A DNA stretch of 40,380 nucleotides from Sphingobacteriaceae bacterium (GTDB lineage: Bacteria > Bacteroidota > Bacteroidia > Sphingobacteriales > Sphingobacteriaceae): positions 1-40,380 of the forward strand of contig JANWIB010000008.1 of the NCBI GenBank assembly GCA_025450155.1, in the 5' to 3' direction. The notes below the pieces were generated by a model. That model did not search any database. It saw only the letters and a program-made list of their open reading frames with translations, and had not been told where the DNA came from. The position numbers were made by a program, and so were the translations under genes. Positions 16,191-23,912 of the stretch are shown here, piece after piece (positions within the stretch are counted from its first letter, which is position 1; each line of letters begins with the position of its first letter).

Positions 16191-18554
16191 TCAATTTAAA
16201 TAAACATAGGTAATACCATCGCCTCCCCTGTCGGGATGCTCATCTTCCATACGGCTTACCTGCGAATATTTTCGCAAATAATCGCGAATCAGCTTACGTA
16301 GGATGCCATCTCCCTTGCCATGAATAACTTTCAGACTGGGAAAACCCATCATAATAGCTTTATCCAAGTATTTTTCTATCTCATATAAGGCTTCTTCCCC
16401 ACGCATTCCCCTTACATCAATTTCAGGATTGAATCGGGCAATGCTATCCCCTATCTGCGAAGCATAAGAACGGCGTACTTCTTTCGGCACTTCTTTTTTA
16501 GCGATTTTTTGCACACGCTTACGTTTCACTACCGAACGCAGGTCACCCATGGCAAGGATAACATTATCTTTTGCCATATCAATCACTTGCGCAACCGTAT
16601 CCGTATCCGTTAATTTCACCCAATCGCCCGCCGCCAATTCCGAGGTGTCTTCCTGAACCCCTTTGTTATACTCTTTTACCTGATTTTTCTGCAATTCCTG
16701 TTGCAAATTTTCACGAAGTTTTTGGGTTTTCTCTTTATCAGCTTTATGCTGCTTAATTTCAGAGATGGTATTTTCAATAACCTTGTTGGCATTCCGAATA
16801 ATATCCTGGGCCTCAAGTTTCGCCTCTTTCAGAATGGCTTTTTTATTTTCTTCGAGATAAGACTTCAGTTTTTCATTTTCCTCTAAAAGCGTTTTTATTT
16901 TTTGCTCTTGTTTTTCTACCCCTACCTGGCGTTCGAACAAGGCTTTTTTATCTCGCTCCAGATCAACTAAAAGTGTATCAACTTTTTTCTGTTGCTCGCC
17001 AATTTTATTTTTGGCCAGTTGCAATACTTGCTGTGGCAACCCAATTTTTTGGGCAATTTCAAAAGCATAAGAACTGCCAGGTTTGCCAGTTTCCAGGATA
17101 TAAAGTGGGCGCATTTCTAAATTATCGAACAGCATCGAAGCATTCTCCAAACCTTCGGTAGCGTTCGCAAAAACTTTTAAGTTAGAGTAATGAGTAGTTA
17201 CCATTCCCCGAATCTTTTTACGATTTAAAGCCTCCAGCACCGCCTCCGCAATTGGCCCACCAAATTGCGGATCGGTTCCTGTACCAAACTCATCGATCAA
17301 TACTAAGGTCTTGCTATTTGCCTGCTCCGTAAAGTATTTCATTTTAGAAAGATGGGCACTATAGGTACTTAAATCACTTTCAATGGATTGATCGTCGCCA
17401 ATATCAGCAAATACCTGTTTGAAAAGCCCCACTTTTGAATGCGGGTCAGCGGGGATAAGCAACCCGGCCTGCGTCATCATCTGCAGTAAACCCACAGTTT
17501 TCATAGCTACTGATTTCCCTCCGGCGTTAGGCCCTGAAACTACAATTACCCGTTGCTGTTCATCTATTTTAATATTCAGCGGAACCACAGTTTGATGCTC
17601 CCTTTTGAAATTTAAAAACAATAAGGGATGCCTTGCATTGAGTAGATTTAGTGATGCTTCGTTAACCAATTCGGGCATTTCGGCTTCTATTTCTAGAGCA
17701 AATAATGCCTTTGCCCGCACAAAATCTAGCTTAGTTAATATCCCATGATAAGCGAGCAGTAAAGGCACAAAAGGCCGTAGTTCGTCTGTTAAAACTGTTA
17801 GGATTTTTACAACCTCACGCCGCTTTTCAAATTCAAGATCCCGTATCTGGTTGTTTAAATCAAATACTTCTTCTGGCTCCATATAAACCGTTTGCCCCGA
17901 AGCGGATTCATCATGAATAAAGCCTTTCAGTTTTCGTTTATTTTCGGCCAGTAGCGGAATACAAAGGCGGCCATCGCGTACGGTTAAATTTCCATCGGCT
18001 GTCCAACCACTATTTTGAGCATTCTTAAAGATATGATCGATCTTCTTTCTTGCTTCCTGCTCTGCTTTAACTATTCCTCCAATAATTTCCTGCAATTCGG
18101 GTGATGCATTCGTTTTAATTTTCCCTTTTACATCAATTACCCGTTCAATTTTTATAAGAATGCTTTTTTCAATAGGAAGATGCTCAAAAAGCGCTTCGAG
18201 GTTTGGATACTGCCCTTCACGCTCATTAAAATAATGGATAACTGAAAATACCGTATTTAAAGAAAGAAAGATATGAAAAAACTCCTCTTCTATCAAAAAA
18301 GCGCCTTCTATCCGGGCTTTTTCTGCGAGTGTTTTGATATTATACAAATGCTGAATGGGCAATGGCACATCATTCTGCAATATGTTTACAAATTCGTGTG
18401 TTTGTCTTAAGAATTTGCCGATTTGATCAAAATGAGTCATTACCTGTATGCGGTCAACCATTTGCTGCCCCATTTCGCTAAGGCAATAACCCTTTATTAA
18501 TGCCTTTATCTCGGTAAAGCCTAATTTTTCGCTTGCATTTTCCGGATAGATCAT
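16191..18554 (-). CDS. mutS2: MutS2 endonuclease/ribosome-rescue ATPase
   Basis: 787 residues, the usual MutS2 length. Core and clamp domains (about 1-320) are followed by the MutS ATPase with Walker A GPNAGGKS (341-348), the MutS2-type ADIGDDQSIESDLSTYSAH block, and Walker B LVLIDEFGTGTDP. A long Lys/Glu/Gln coiled coil spans about 515-640. A KOW-like segment (AAGDWVKLTD) precedes a C-terminal Smr nuclease domain (about 705-787) with DVRG and HGKGDGILR. The N-terminal mismatch-recognition domain of MutS1 is absent, as expected. MutS2 proteins restrain recombination and, in Bacillus, act on collided ribosomes; which role applies here is unknown. It starts 1 bp after the DUF4296 gene stop and is surely co-transcribed with it. 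Confidence 0.93.
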   Translation of the reverse strand: MIYPENASEKLGFTEIKALIKGYCLSEMGQQMVDRIQVMTHFDQIGKFLRQTHEFVNILQNDVPLPIQHLYNIKTLAEKARIEGAFLIEEEFFHIFLSLNTVFSVIHYFNEREGQYPNLEALFEHLPIEKSILIKIERVIDVKGKIKTNASPELQEIIGGIVKAEQEARKKIDHIFKNAQNSGWTADGNLTVRDGRLCIPLLAENKRKLKGFIHDESASGQTVYMEPEEVFDLNNQIRDLEFEKRREVVKILTVLTDELRPFVPLLLAYHGILTKLDFVRAKALFALEIEAEMPELVNEASLNLLNARHPLLFLNFKREHQTVVPLNIKIDEQQRVIVVSGPNAGGKSVAMKTVGLLQMMTQAGLLIPADPHSKVGLFKQVFADIGDDQSIESDLSTYSAHLSKMKYFTEQANSKTLVLIDEFGTGTDPQFGGPIAEAVLEALNRKKIRGMVTTHYSNLKVFANATEGLENASMLFDNLEMRPLYILETGKPGSSYAFEIAQKIGLPQQVLQLAKNKIGEQQKKVDTLLVDLERDKKALFERQVGVEKQEQKIKTLLEENEKLKSYLEENKKAILKEAKLEAQDIIRNANKVIENTISEIKQHKADKEKTQKLRENLQQELQKNQVKEYNKGVQEDTSELAAGDWVKLTDTDTVAQVIDMAKDNVILAMGDLRSVVKRKRVQKIAKKEVPKEVRRSYASQIGDSIARFNPEIDVRGMRGEEALYEIEKYLDKAIMMGFPSLKVIHGKGDGILRKLIRDYLRKYSQVSRMEDEHPDRGGDGITYVYLN

Positions 18555-19073
18555 CTACTTTCTCTGCCCTTTATTTCTATTCCTTAGAATCATTAATTTC
18601 CTCTTCTTCAATGCTTCCTGCAATTCTTTCTTTTTAATACTATCTGTCTTTACGCTATCCTGAAGTATTTTTTTCTGATCCTTTTTGTTCTTTTTTATAC
18701 TATCCTGTTGAGATTTCTTTTCCTTTTTAGCTTTTTCATCAAGCCTTTTCTGCTCAGCCTTTTGCAACTTTTTCAAAGTTCTAGTTACCTGAGTATAAAT
18801 CTCCTGCATTTTTTCAGGATAATTGGAGTAATAGGCCATGCTCTTTTTAAACTGTGCCGCATTGGTTTGATACTTTTTATATACAGATTGATATAAAACG
18901 GGCGTTTTTATTTGAGCAGAATCTGTTGCCATTGTACTGGCATAACCATCAACAAGGTGGATATCCGTTAACACATTAGCCATTTTTTCTTTAGACAAGA
19001 TTCCTTCGGGTGTCTTTTCAGAACAACCAAGAAAAAAAAACAGGGGAAACAACACAGGTATTAAGCGCTTCAT
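18555..19073 (-). CDS. DUF4296 lipoprotein
   Basis: 172 residues. A lipoprotein signal has its lipobox at FFLGC (Cys16). The DUF4296 domain occupies about 20-105: ILSKEKMANVLTDIHLVDGY, YQSVYKKYQTNAAQFKKSM and the YYSNYPEKMQEIYTQV ending. A highly charged Lys/Gln/Asp tail (about 110-172) is probably helical or disordered. DUF4296 proteins are widespread in Bacteroidota envelopes with no known activity. It is the first gene of a two-gene unit with mutS2, whose start abuts its stop; the biological link between them is not obvious. Confidence 0.85.
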   Translation of the reverse strand: MKRLIPVLFPLFFFLGCSEKTPEGILSKEKMANVLTDIHLVDGYASTMATDSAQIKTPVLYQSVYKKYQTNAAQFKKSMAYYSNYPEKMQEIYTQVTRTLKKLQKAEQKRLDEKAKKEKKSQQDSIKKNKKDQKKILQDSVKTDSIKKKELQEALKKRKLMILRNRNKGQRK

Positions 19074-19112
19074 TCGTAATTTAGCCGATGATTTTGGGTA
19101 AAATTACAATAA

Positions 19113-19802
19113 ATGAGTATTGCAGCCAACTTAATAGCGCTAAAGGAAGAAGTAGAAAAATTAAATGTTAAACTGATTGCCGTTTCCAAAACCAAATCTG
19201 TACAAGAAATCAGGGAGGCTTATGATGCCGGGCAGCGTGTATTTGGAGAAAATACGGTTCAGGAACTGGTTGAAAAGCAGGAGAAATTACCTAAAGATAT
19301 TGAGTGGCATCTCATCGGCCACCTTCAATCCAATAAAGTAAAATATATTGCTCCTTTTATTAACCTGATCCATTCGGTAGATAGTCTGAAACTTTTACAG
19401 GAAATTGATAAACAGGGGGCAAAAAACAACCGTATTATTGATTGCCTGCTGCAAATTTATGTGGCCGATGAGGAAACTAAATTTGGATTGGGATATGACG
19501 AGGCTATAGAGCTTTTACGTTCTGATGAATATACCCGGATGAAAAACATCCGCATCGTGGGTGTTATGGGAATAGCGACTAATACAGAAAATCCAAAGCA
19601 GATTAAAGAGGAGTTTTATGAACTTTTTACATTTTTTAATGGCTTAAAGCAAAGTTTTTTTAGAAAAAACGACTCTTTTAAAGAAATATCCATGGGAATG
19701 TCCAGCGATTATAAATTAGCCATCGAGCAAGGAAGCACGATGGTAAGAATAGGCAGTGCCCTATTTGGAAAACGGGTAATACCACACTGGAAAAATAATT
19801 AG
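19113..19802 (+). CDS. YggS/PLPBP family pyridoxal-phosphate homeostasis protein
   Basis: 229 residues, a TIM-barrel PLP-binding protein with Lys26 in LIAVSKTKS as the PLP lysine. Family marks follow in order: FGENTVQELVEK, WHLIGHLQSNKVKYI, VMGIATNT, and the phosphate-binding ending MGMSSDYKLAIEQGSTMVRIGSALFG. These proteins carry PLP without a known enzymatic reaction and keep vitamin B6 and amino acid pools balanced in the cytoplasm. It is transcribed divergently from DUF4296-mutS2 across only 39 bp, so the promoters must overlap. It is followed by the GNAT gene after a spacer with an inverted repeat. Confidence 0.93.
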   Translation: MSIAANLIALKEEVEKLNVKLIAVSKTKSVQEIREAYDAGQRVFGENTVQELVEKQEKLPKDIEWHLIGHLQSNKVKYIAPFINLIHSVDSLKLLQEIDKQGAKNNRIIDCLLQIYVADEETKFGLGYDEAIELLRSDEYTRMKNIRIVGVMGIATNTENPKQIKEEFYELFTFFNGLKQSFFRKNDSFKEISMGMSSDYKLAIEQGSTMVRIGSALFGKRVIPHWKNN

Positions 19803-19816
19803 AATTTAGAAACACG

Positions 19817-19887
19817 AAATAAGAAGAAAGAAACAAGAGGTAAACTAAAAACTCCTGACTCTTGTTTCTTGGTTCTTATATCTTATT
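19817..19887. repeat. Imperfect inverted repeat in the yggS-GNAT spacer
   Basis: The left arm (19817-19839) is A/G-rich and ends in AAGAAACAAGAG. The right arm (19859-19887) begins CTCTTGTTTCTT, the exact reverse complement, then continues TCTTATATCTTATT, which partly matches the outer left arm AAATAAGAAG. It has the word structure of a dispersed palindromic intergenic repeat, or it could be an attenuator-like hairpin between the two genes. Confidence 0.55.
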
Positions 19888-19893
19888 AAAAAC

Positions 19894-20361
19894 ATGCAAC
19901 CAACTATTCGAGAAGCAAAAAAAGAAGATTGTATCCGTTTATTAGAGCTAGTACATGAATTAGCTATTTATGAAAAGGCTCCGGGTGAAGTTACAGTAAC
20001 ATTAAAAGAGTTTCAAGATGCTGGTTTTGGAGAAAGGCCTGTATGGAAAGCCTTTGTAGCCGAAGTTGATGGCACGATTGAAGCTTTTGCCTTATATTAT
20101 ATCCGGTATTCTACCTGGAAAGGCTGTCGTATGTATCTGGAAGATTTTATTGTAACCGAGAAAATGCGCAATAAGGGTATTGGAAAGGCGCTTTTTGAAG
20201 CGGTTATCCGCGAAGCGAAAGAGAAGGGATTTAACGGAATGACCTGGCAGGTGTTAGATTGGAACGAACCGGCCCTTAAATTTTATAAAAAATACAATGC
20301 CAGTTTAGAATCCGAATGGCTGAATGCATCGCTGAGTAAGGAGCAATTAAGTAATTACTGA
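19894..20361 (+). CDS. GNAT N-acetyltransferase, SSAT-like (diamine/amino acid acetyltransferase)
   Basis: 155 residues, a single GNAT domain. It follows spermidine/spermine acetyltransferase (SSAT1) block by block: IREAKKEDCIRLLELVHELAIYE near the start, then DAGFGERPVWKAFVAEV, YLEDFIVTEKMRNKGIGKAL (acetyl-CoA loop R-N-K-G-I-G), and WNEPALKFYKKYNA near the end. SSAT-like bacterial proteins acetylate polyamines or lysine-like amines with acetyl-CoA; the exact acceptor is unknown. It starts the run GNAT - aspartate kinase - methyltransferase with 10-bp and 0-bp gaps, so the three are very likely co-transcribed. Confidence 0.85.
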   Translation: MQPTIREAKKEDCIRLLELVHELAIYEKAPGEVTVTLKEFQDAGFGERPVWKAFVAEVDGTIEAFALYYIRYSTWKGCRMYLEDFIVTEKMRNKGIGKALFEAVIREAKEKGFNGMTWQVLDWNEPALKFYKKYNASLESEWLNASLSKEQLSNY

Positions 20362-20371
20362 TATTTATAAA

Positions 20372-21640
20372 ATGATAGAAGTTTTTAAGTTTGGTGGCGC
20401 ATCCGTAAAAGATGCAGGTGGTGTTAAAAATCTGGCAAATATCATCAAACTAAATCTGGACAAAAAACTTCTCATTGTGGTTTCTGCTATGGGTAAAACT
20501 ACCAATAACTTAGAAGCATTAACCAAAGCATACATTAATCAAACAAAAGATATTCATCCGATTTTCTCGTCAATAAAAGCGTATCATGAGGCAATTTTGA
20601 ATGATCTTTTTGATGATAAAAATCACCCGGCTTTTGATGAAATTGCCAATACCTTTGTAGAAATAGACTGGATAATTGAAGAAGAACCCAATGAGGATAC
20701 TGACTACATCTACGATCAGATTGTTTCTATAGGCGAATTGGTGTCAACTAAAATTGTCAGCGCTTATTTAAACCATTCAGGAATTTTCAATACCTGGTTG
20801 GATGCCCGAAGTTTTATTCATACGGATAATACCTATCGGGAAGGGCAAGTAGATTGGGACAGAACTTGCAGTGCTATTCAAGGACAGCTTCCTCAAATTT
20901 TATCGGACACTATTGGCATAACTCAGGGTTTTATCGGCGGCACTTCTGAAAATTACACCACTACGCTTGGTCGCGAAGGCTCCGATTATTCCGCAGCCAT
21001 TTTTGCTTCCTGCCTACATGCAGATGCGGTTACCATATGGAAAGATGTTCCAGGGGTATTAAATGCCGATCCTAAATTATTTCCAAAAACGACTAAATAC
21101 GATGAATTATCGTATGCTGAAGCGTTGGAGATGACTTATTATGGAGCAACGGTCATTCATCCGAAAACCATCAAACCACTTCGTAATGCAAATATCCCCT
21201 TAAAGGTTAAGCCCTTTCTTGCTCCAACAGAGCCTGGAACTATTGTAAAAGATGAAGCTCAAATACCAGCAGAAATACCCGCATTAATTGTAAAAGAAAA
21301 CCAGGTTCTGGCATCTTTCTCTACTAAAGATTTTTCTTTTATCACCGAAAACCATTTGAGTGAAATTTTTAGAATTTTTGCTAAAAAGAACATTAAGATA
21401 AATACGATGCAGATTTCGGCTATTAGTTTCTCTGCTTGTTTTGATTTTGAAGAAGCAAAGTTCAACCGATTGCAAGAGGCTTTTCAATTGGAGTATAGCA
21501 TCAAATATAACACGGATTTACAATTGATAACTGTTCGTCACTTTAAAAAAGAGCTTATCGACGAAATCATACACGATAAGGTTGTTTTGTTAGAACAGTT
21601 CAGCCGAAATACAGCGCAACTGGTCCTTAAAAGTCATTAA
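20372..21640 (+). CDS. lysC: Monofunctional aspartate kinase
   Basis: 422 residues. It phosphorylates aspartate, the first step to lysine, threonine, methionine and diaminopimelate. KFGGASV (6-12) is the nucleotide/aspartate motif, GFIGGTSENYTTTLGREGSDYSA is the kinase centre, and KDVPGVLNADPKLFP and the ALEMTYYGATVIHPKT block are typical. A C-terminal ACT-type regulatory part follows (about 300-422) without a homoserine dehydrogenase domain, so this is the free-standing form. It is shorter than many LysC proteins (about 450). Which amino acid inhibits it cannot be read here. It is flanked by the GNAT and methyltransferase genes in one apparent operon. Confidence 0.9.
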   Translation: MIEVFKFGGASVKDAGGVKNLANIIKLNLDKKLLIVVSAMGKTTNNLEALTKAYINQTKDIHPIFSSIKAYHEAILNDLFDDKNHPAFDEIANTFVEIDWIIEEEPNEDTDYIYDQIVSIGELVSTKIVSAYLNHSGIFNTWLDARSFIHTDNTYREGQVDWDRTCSAIQGQLPQILSDTIGITQGFIGGTSENYTTTLGREGSDYSAAIFASCLHADAVTIWKDVPGVLNADPKLFPKTTKYDELSYAEALEMTYYGATVIHPKTIKPLRNANIPLKVKPFLAPTEPGTIVKDEAQIPAEIPALIVKENQVLASFSTKDFSFITENHLSEIFRIFAKKNIKINTMQISAISFSACFDFEEAKFNRLQEAFQLEYSIKYNTDLQLITVRHFKKELIDEIIHDKVVLLEQFSRNTAQLVLKSH

Positions 21641-22819
21641 TTGAATCCGGCTATTTTACATCAGGAAGTTCAGGCTTATATTCATGAACACATCAATGAA
21701 GACATCAATCGCGTTATTTTAAGCAAAAGTCCTTTTCCCACTATTACATCTAAAGAATTAGCCGAACAGATAGAGAGTAAAAGAAGTGCTGAAAAGAAAC
21801 TTCCAACCTGGTATAATACACCGGGTATTTATTTCCCGCCCAAATTATCCATTGAACAAAGCTCTTCCGAAGAAACAGCAAATTATAAATCTACATTGGT
21901 AAAAGGCGAAAAATTGATTGATTTAACTGGTGGAATTGGTGTAGACAGCTATTATTTTGCTAAAAAAGTACGGAGCGTTATTCATTGCGAAATAAATTCG
22001 CAGCTTTCTGAAATTGCGGCCTATAATGCCAAGGTGTTAAAAAGTGATACTATCACATTTGTTAATGGCGATGGATTAGCTTACCTCAAAAATACTTCTC
22101 AGCTTTTTGATACGATTTATATTGACCCTTCCCGGCGGCTTAAAAGCCAAAAAGTCTTTTTATTAAAAGATTGTGAACCGGATGTGATATCGAACCTGGA
22201 TATCTTATTAGCTAAAGCTGATCGGGTGATTATTAAGACATCTCCGCTTCTAGATATTCAATCTGGATTGAAAGAATTGAAAAACGTACGTTCAGTTCAC
22301 GTAATCAGTGTTAAAAATGATTGTAAAGAACTTGTATGGATTATTGAAAGGGACTTTTATGAAGAACCTGAAATAATTTGTGCCGCTATCAATGATAAGG
22401 AAATCCAGAAATTCTCTTTTCTCTTATCCGAAGAGAAGTTAGCAGAGCCAGACTCCTACTCTCTTCCTCAGAAATACCTGTACGAACCTGATGTAGCCTT
22501 ATTAAAGGCTGGTTGTTTTAAACTCATTACTAAAAAATTTGACTTGAAAAAGTTACATGTCAATACACACTTATACACTTCTAATGAAGTTAAAAATCAA
22601 TTTATTGGCCGAAAATTTAAAATCATAGTAAGCCAGAATTATAAAAGCTTTATAAAAAACAATACGTTAATTAAAGCCAATATTATTGTGCGGAATTTTC
22701 CTCTATCGGCAGCAGAAATTAAAAAGAAGCATAAATTACAAGACGGCGGCGATGATTATCTACTATTTACAACCGGGCCAAACGGAGAACTATTGGCAAT
22801 ACATGCCGATCGGATATAA
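21641..22819 (+). CDS. PG_1098-family THUMP-like methyltransferase, TTG start
   Basis: 392 residues. It begins with TTG directly after the TAA of the kinase gene, and no in-frame ATG precedes the conserved region, so TTG is the most credible start. The N-terminal part (SPFPTITSKELAEQIESKR, then LPTWY) is the PG_1098-type domain. A class I Rossmann methyltransferase follows, with the SAM loop DLTGGIGVDSYYFA (about 96-109) and IDPSRR in the place of the catalytic DPPY-like motif. A C-terminal ferredoxin-like/THUMP-like region (about 300-392) ends DYLLFTTGPNGE. THUMP-linked methyltransferases usually act on RNA, so tRNA or rRNA is the likely target, but the substrate is unknown. A terminator starts at its stop codon. 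Confidence 0.85.
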   Translation: MNPAILHQEVQAYIHEHINEDINRVILSKSPFPTITSKELAEQIESKRSAEKKLPTWYNTPGIYFPPKLSIEQSSSEETANYKSTLVKGEKLIDLTGGIGVDSYYFAKKVRSVIHCEINSQLSEIAAYNAKVLKSDTITFVNGDGLAYLKNTSQLFDTIYIDPSRRLKSQKVFLLKDCEPDVISNLDILLAKADRVIIKTSPLLDIQSGLKELKNVRSVHVISVKNDCKELVWIIERDFYEEPEIICAAINDKEIQKFSFLLSEEKLAEPDSYSLPQKYLYEPDVALLKAGCFKLITKKFDLKKLHVNTHLYTSNEVKNQFIGRKFKIIVSQNYKSFIKNNTLIKANIIVRNFPLSAAEIKKKHKLQDGGDDYLLFTTGPNGELLAIHADRI

Positions 22820-22851
22820 AAAAAGGCGCTGTATTTTGCAGCACCTTTTTT
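22817..22851. terminator. Bidirectional terminator between methyltransferase and cold-shock genes
   Basis: AAAAAGG-C-GCTG pairs with CAGC-A-CCTTTTT around a TATTTTG loop, with one C/A mismatch in the stem. It begins within the stop codon of the plus-strand gene and lies 20 bp past the stop of the minus-strand cold-shock gene, so it can serve both. Confidence 0.8.
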
Positions 22852-22871
22852 GTTTGTATGGTTAAAAAATC

Positions 22872-23069
22872 TTAAACTTTTCTCACATTAACGGCCTGTA
22901 AACCTTTGCGTCCTTCTTCCACTTCAAATTCTACATCATCATTATCACGCAGTCCGTTTACTCCGCCCTGAACATCTTTAAAATGTACGAAAATCTCTTT
23001 TCCATCTTCCCGTACAATAAAACCATAACCTTTTTGGCTGTTAAACCATTTTACTTTTCCAGTTTCCAT
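22872..23069 (-). CDS. Cold-shock domain protein
   Basis: 65 residues, one complete cold-shock domain. It starts METGKVKWFNSQKGYGFI (RNP1 KGYGFI at 13-18), with RNP2 EIFVHF at 25-30. A single-stranded RNA/DNA-binding beta-barrel of this size acts as an RNA chaperone; it may be cold-induced, constitutive or growth-phase controlled. The candidate -7 box at 23163-23170 implies an 85-90 nt untranslated leader, long for this genome and reminiscent of the structured leaders of cold-induced csp mRNAs. It is convergent with the methyltransferase gene and shares its terminator. Confidence 0.92.
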   Translation of the reverse strand: METGKVKWFNSQKGYGFIVREDGKEIFVHFKDVQGGVNGLRDNDDVEFEVEEGRKGLQAVNVRKV

Positions 23070-23162
23070 AAAATTGTATTAAATATTTGCTTATAAGTTG
23101 TTTATGTGAAAAGCTAAATGATGTTTTGATCAAACAGCAGACTAAATAACTATAAACTTATT

Positions 23163-23170
23163 CAAATATA
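23163..23170 (-). promoter_or_regulatory. Candidate -7 box (TATATTTG) for the cold-shock gene
   Basis: Exact TAnnTTTG match on the minus strand, implying a leader of about 85-90 nt. A TTTG occurs only 11 nt further upstream, so the -33 element is not in the standard position. Confidence 0.4.
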
Positions 23171-23202
23171 TATATTAATTCCAAATATGAAATACCGAAA
23201 AA

Positions 23203-23838
23203 TTATTTATTTGGTTGTGGAGTCATTCTCAAATAAGGTTTAATTTCCCTAAATCCTTTTGGAAATTTAGCCGGAATATCCTCTGTTTTTATAGCCGGTA
23301 CAACCACAACATCCTCCCCTTCTTTCCAGTCTGCCGGAGTAGCAACACTATAATTGGCAGTAAGTTGCAGCGAATCTATTACCCGCAAGATTTCCTGGAA
23401 ATTACGCCCGGTTGATGCAGGATAAGTAATAATCAGTTTAACTGTTTTATCGGGCGCAATAATAAATAATGAACGAACTGTGGCCGTAGCAGAGGCATTG
23501 GGATGTATCATGTCATACAGTTCAGAAACTTTCCTGTCAGGGTCTGCAATAATCGGAAAATCAACTTCTACATGTTGTGTTTCATTGATATCCTTAATCC
23601 AACCCCGGTGAGACTCAATTGGATCTACACTTAAGGCTAAAACCTTAACATTGCGTTTTTGAAATTCATTTTTAAGAGAAGCGGTTCTTCCTAATTCTGT
23701 TGTACAAACAGGGGTATAATCAGCAGGATGAGAAAATAAAACAGCCCAGCTGTCTCCTAAATAATCATAGAAATCAATCTGGCCAACAGAAGTAAGGGCC
23801 TGAAAATTTGGTGCGATATCGCCTAAACGTAAGCTCAT
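23203..23838 (-). CDS. 1-Cys peroxiredoxin, Prx6 subfamily
   Basis: 211 residues. The peroxidatic cysteine is Cys45 in HPADYTPVCTTELGR, the Prx6 signature, and there is no other cysteine in the protein, so it is a true 1-Cys enzyme that needs an external thiol reductant. GWIKDINE and the long C-terminal dimerisation extension (about 160-211, ending KPYLRMTPQPNK) fit Prx6. It reduces hydrogen peroxide, alkyl hydroperoxides or peroxynitrite in the cytoplasm. A perfect 17-bp dyad lies 35 bp upstream and overlaps the likely promoter, so repressor control is probable. Confidence 0.92.
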   Translation of the reverse strand: MSLRLGDIAPNFQALTSVGQIDFYDYLGDSWAVLFSHPADYTPVCTTELGRTASLKNEFQKRNVKVLALSVDPIESHRGWIKDINETQHVEVDFPIIADPDRKVSELYDMIHPNASATATVRSLFIIAPDKTVKLIITYPASTGRNFQEILRVIDSLQLTANYSVATPADWKEGEDVVVVPAIKTEDIPAKFPKGFREIKPYLRMTPQPNK

Positions 23839-23872
23839 AATTATAAAATTAAGGGGTTAATAAATTTAATTA

Positions 23873-23889
23873 CCTACTAAGTTAGTAGG
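23873..23889. promoter_or_regulatory. Perfect 17-bp operator-like dyad upstream of the peroxiredoxin
   Basis: CCTACTAA and TTAGTAGG are exact reverse complements around a central G. On the minus strand the dyad sits just upstream of TAAATTTA (23868-23861), a one-mismatch -7 box, and so would lie in the spacer or -33 region of the peroxiredoxin promoter. A dimeric repressor binding here would block transcription. Confidence 0.6.
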
Positions 23890-23912
23890 AATAGTATTTA
23901 GTAAGATAGTTT

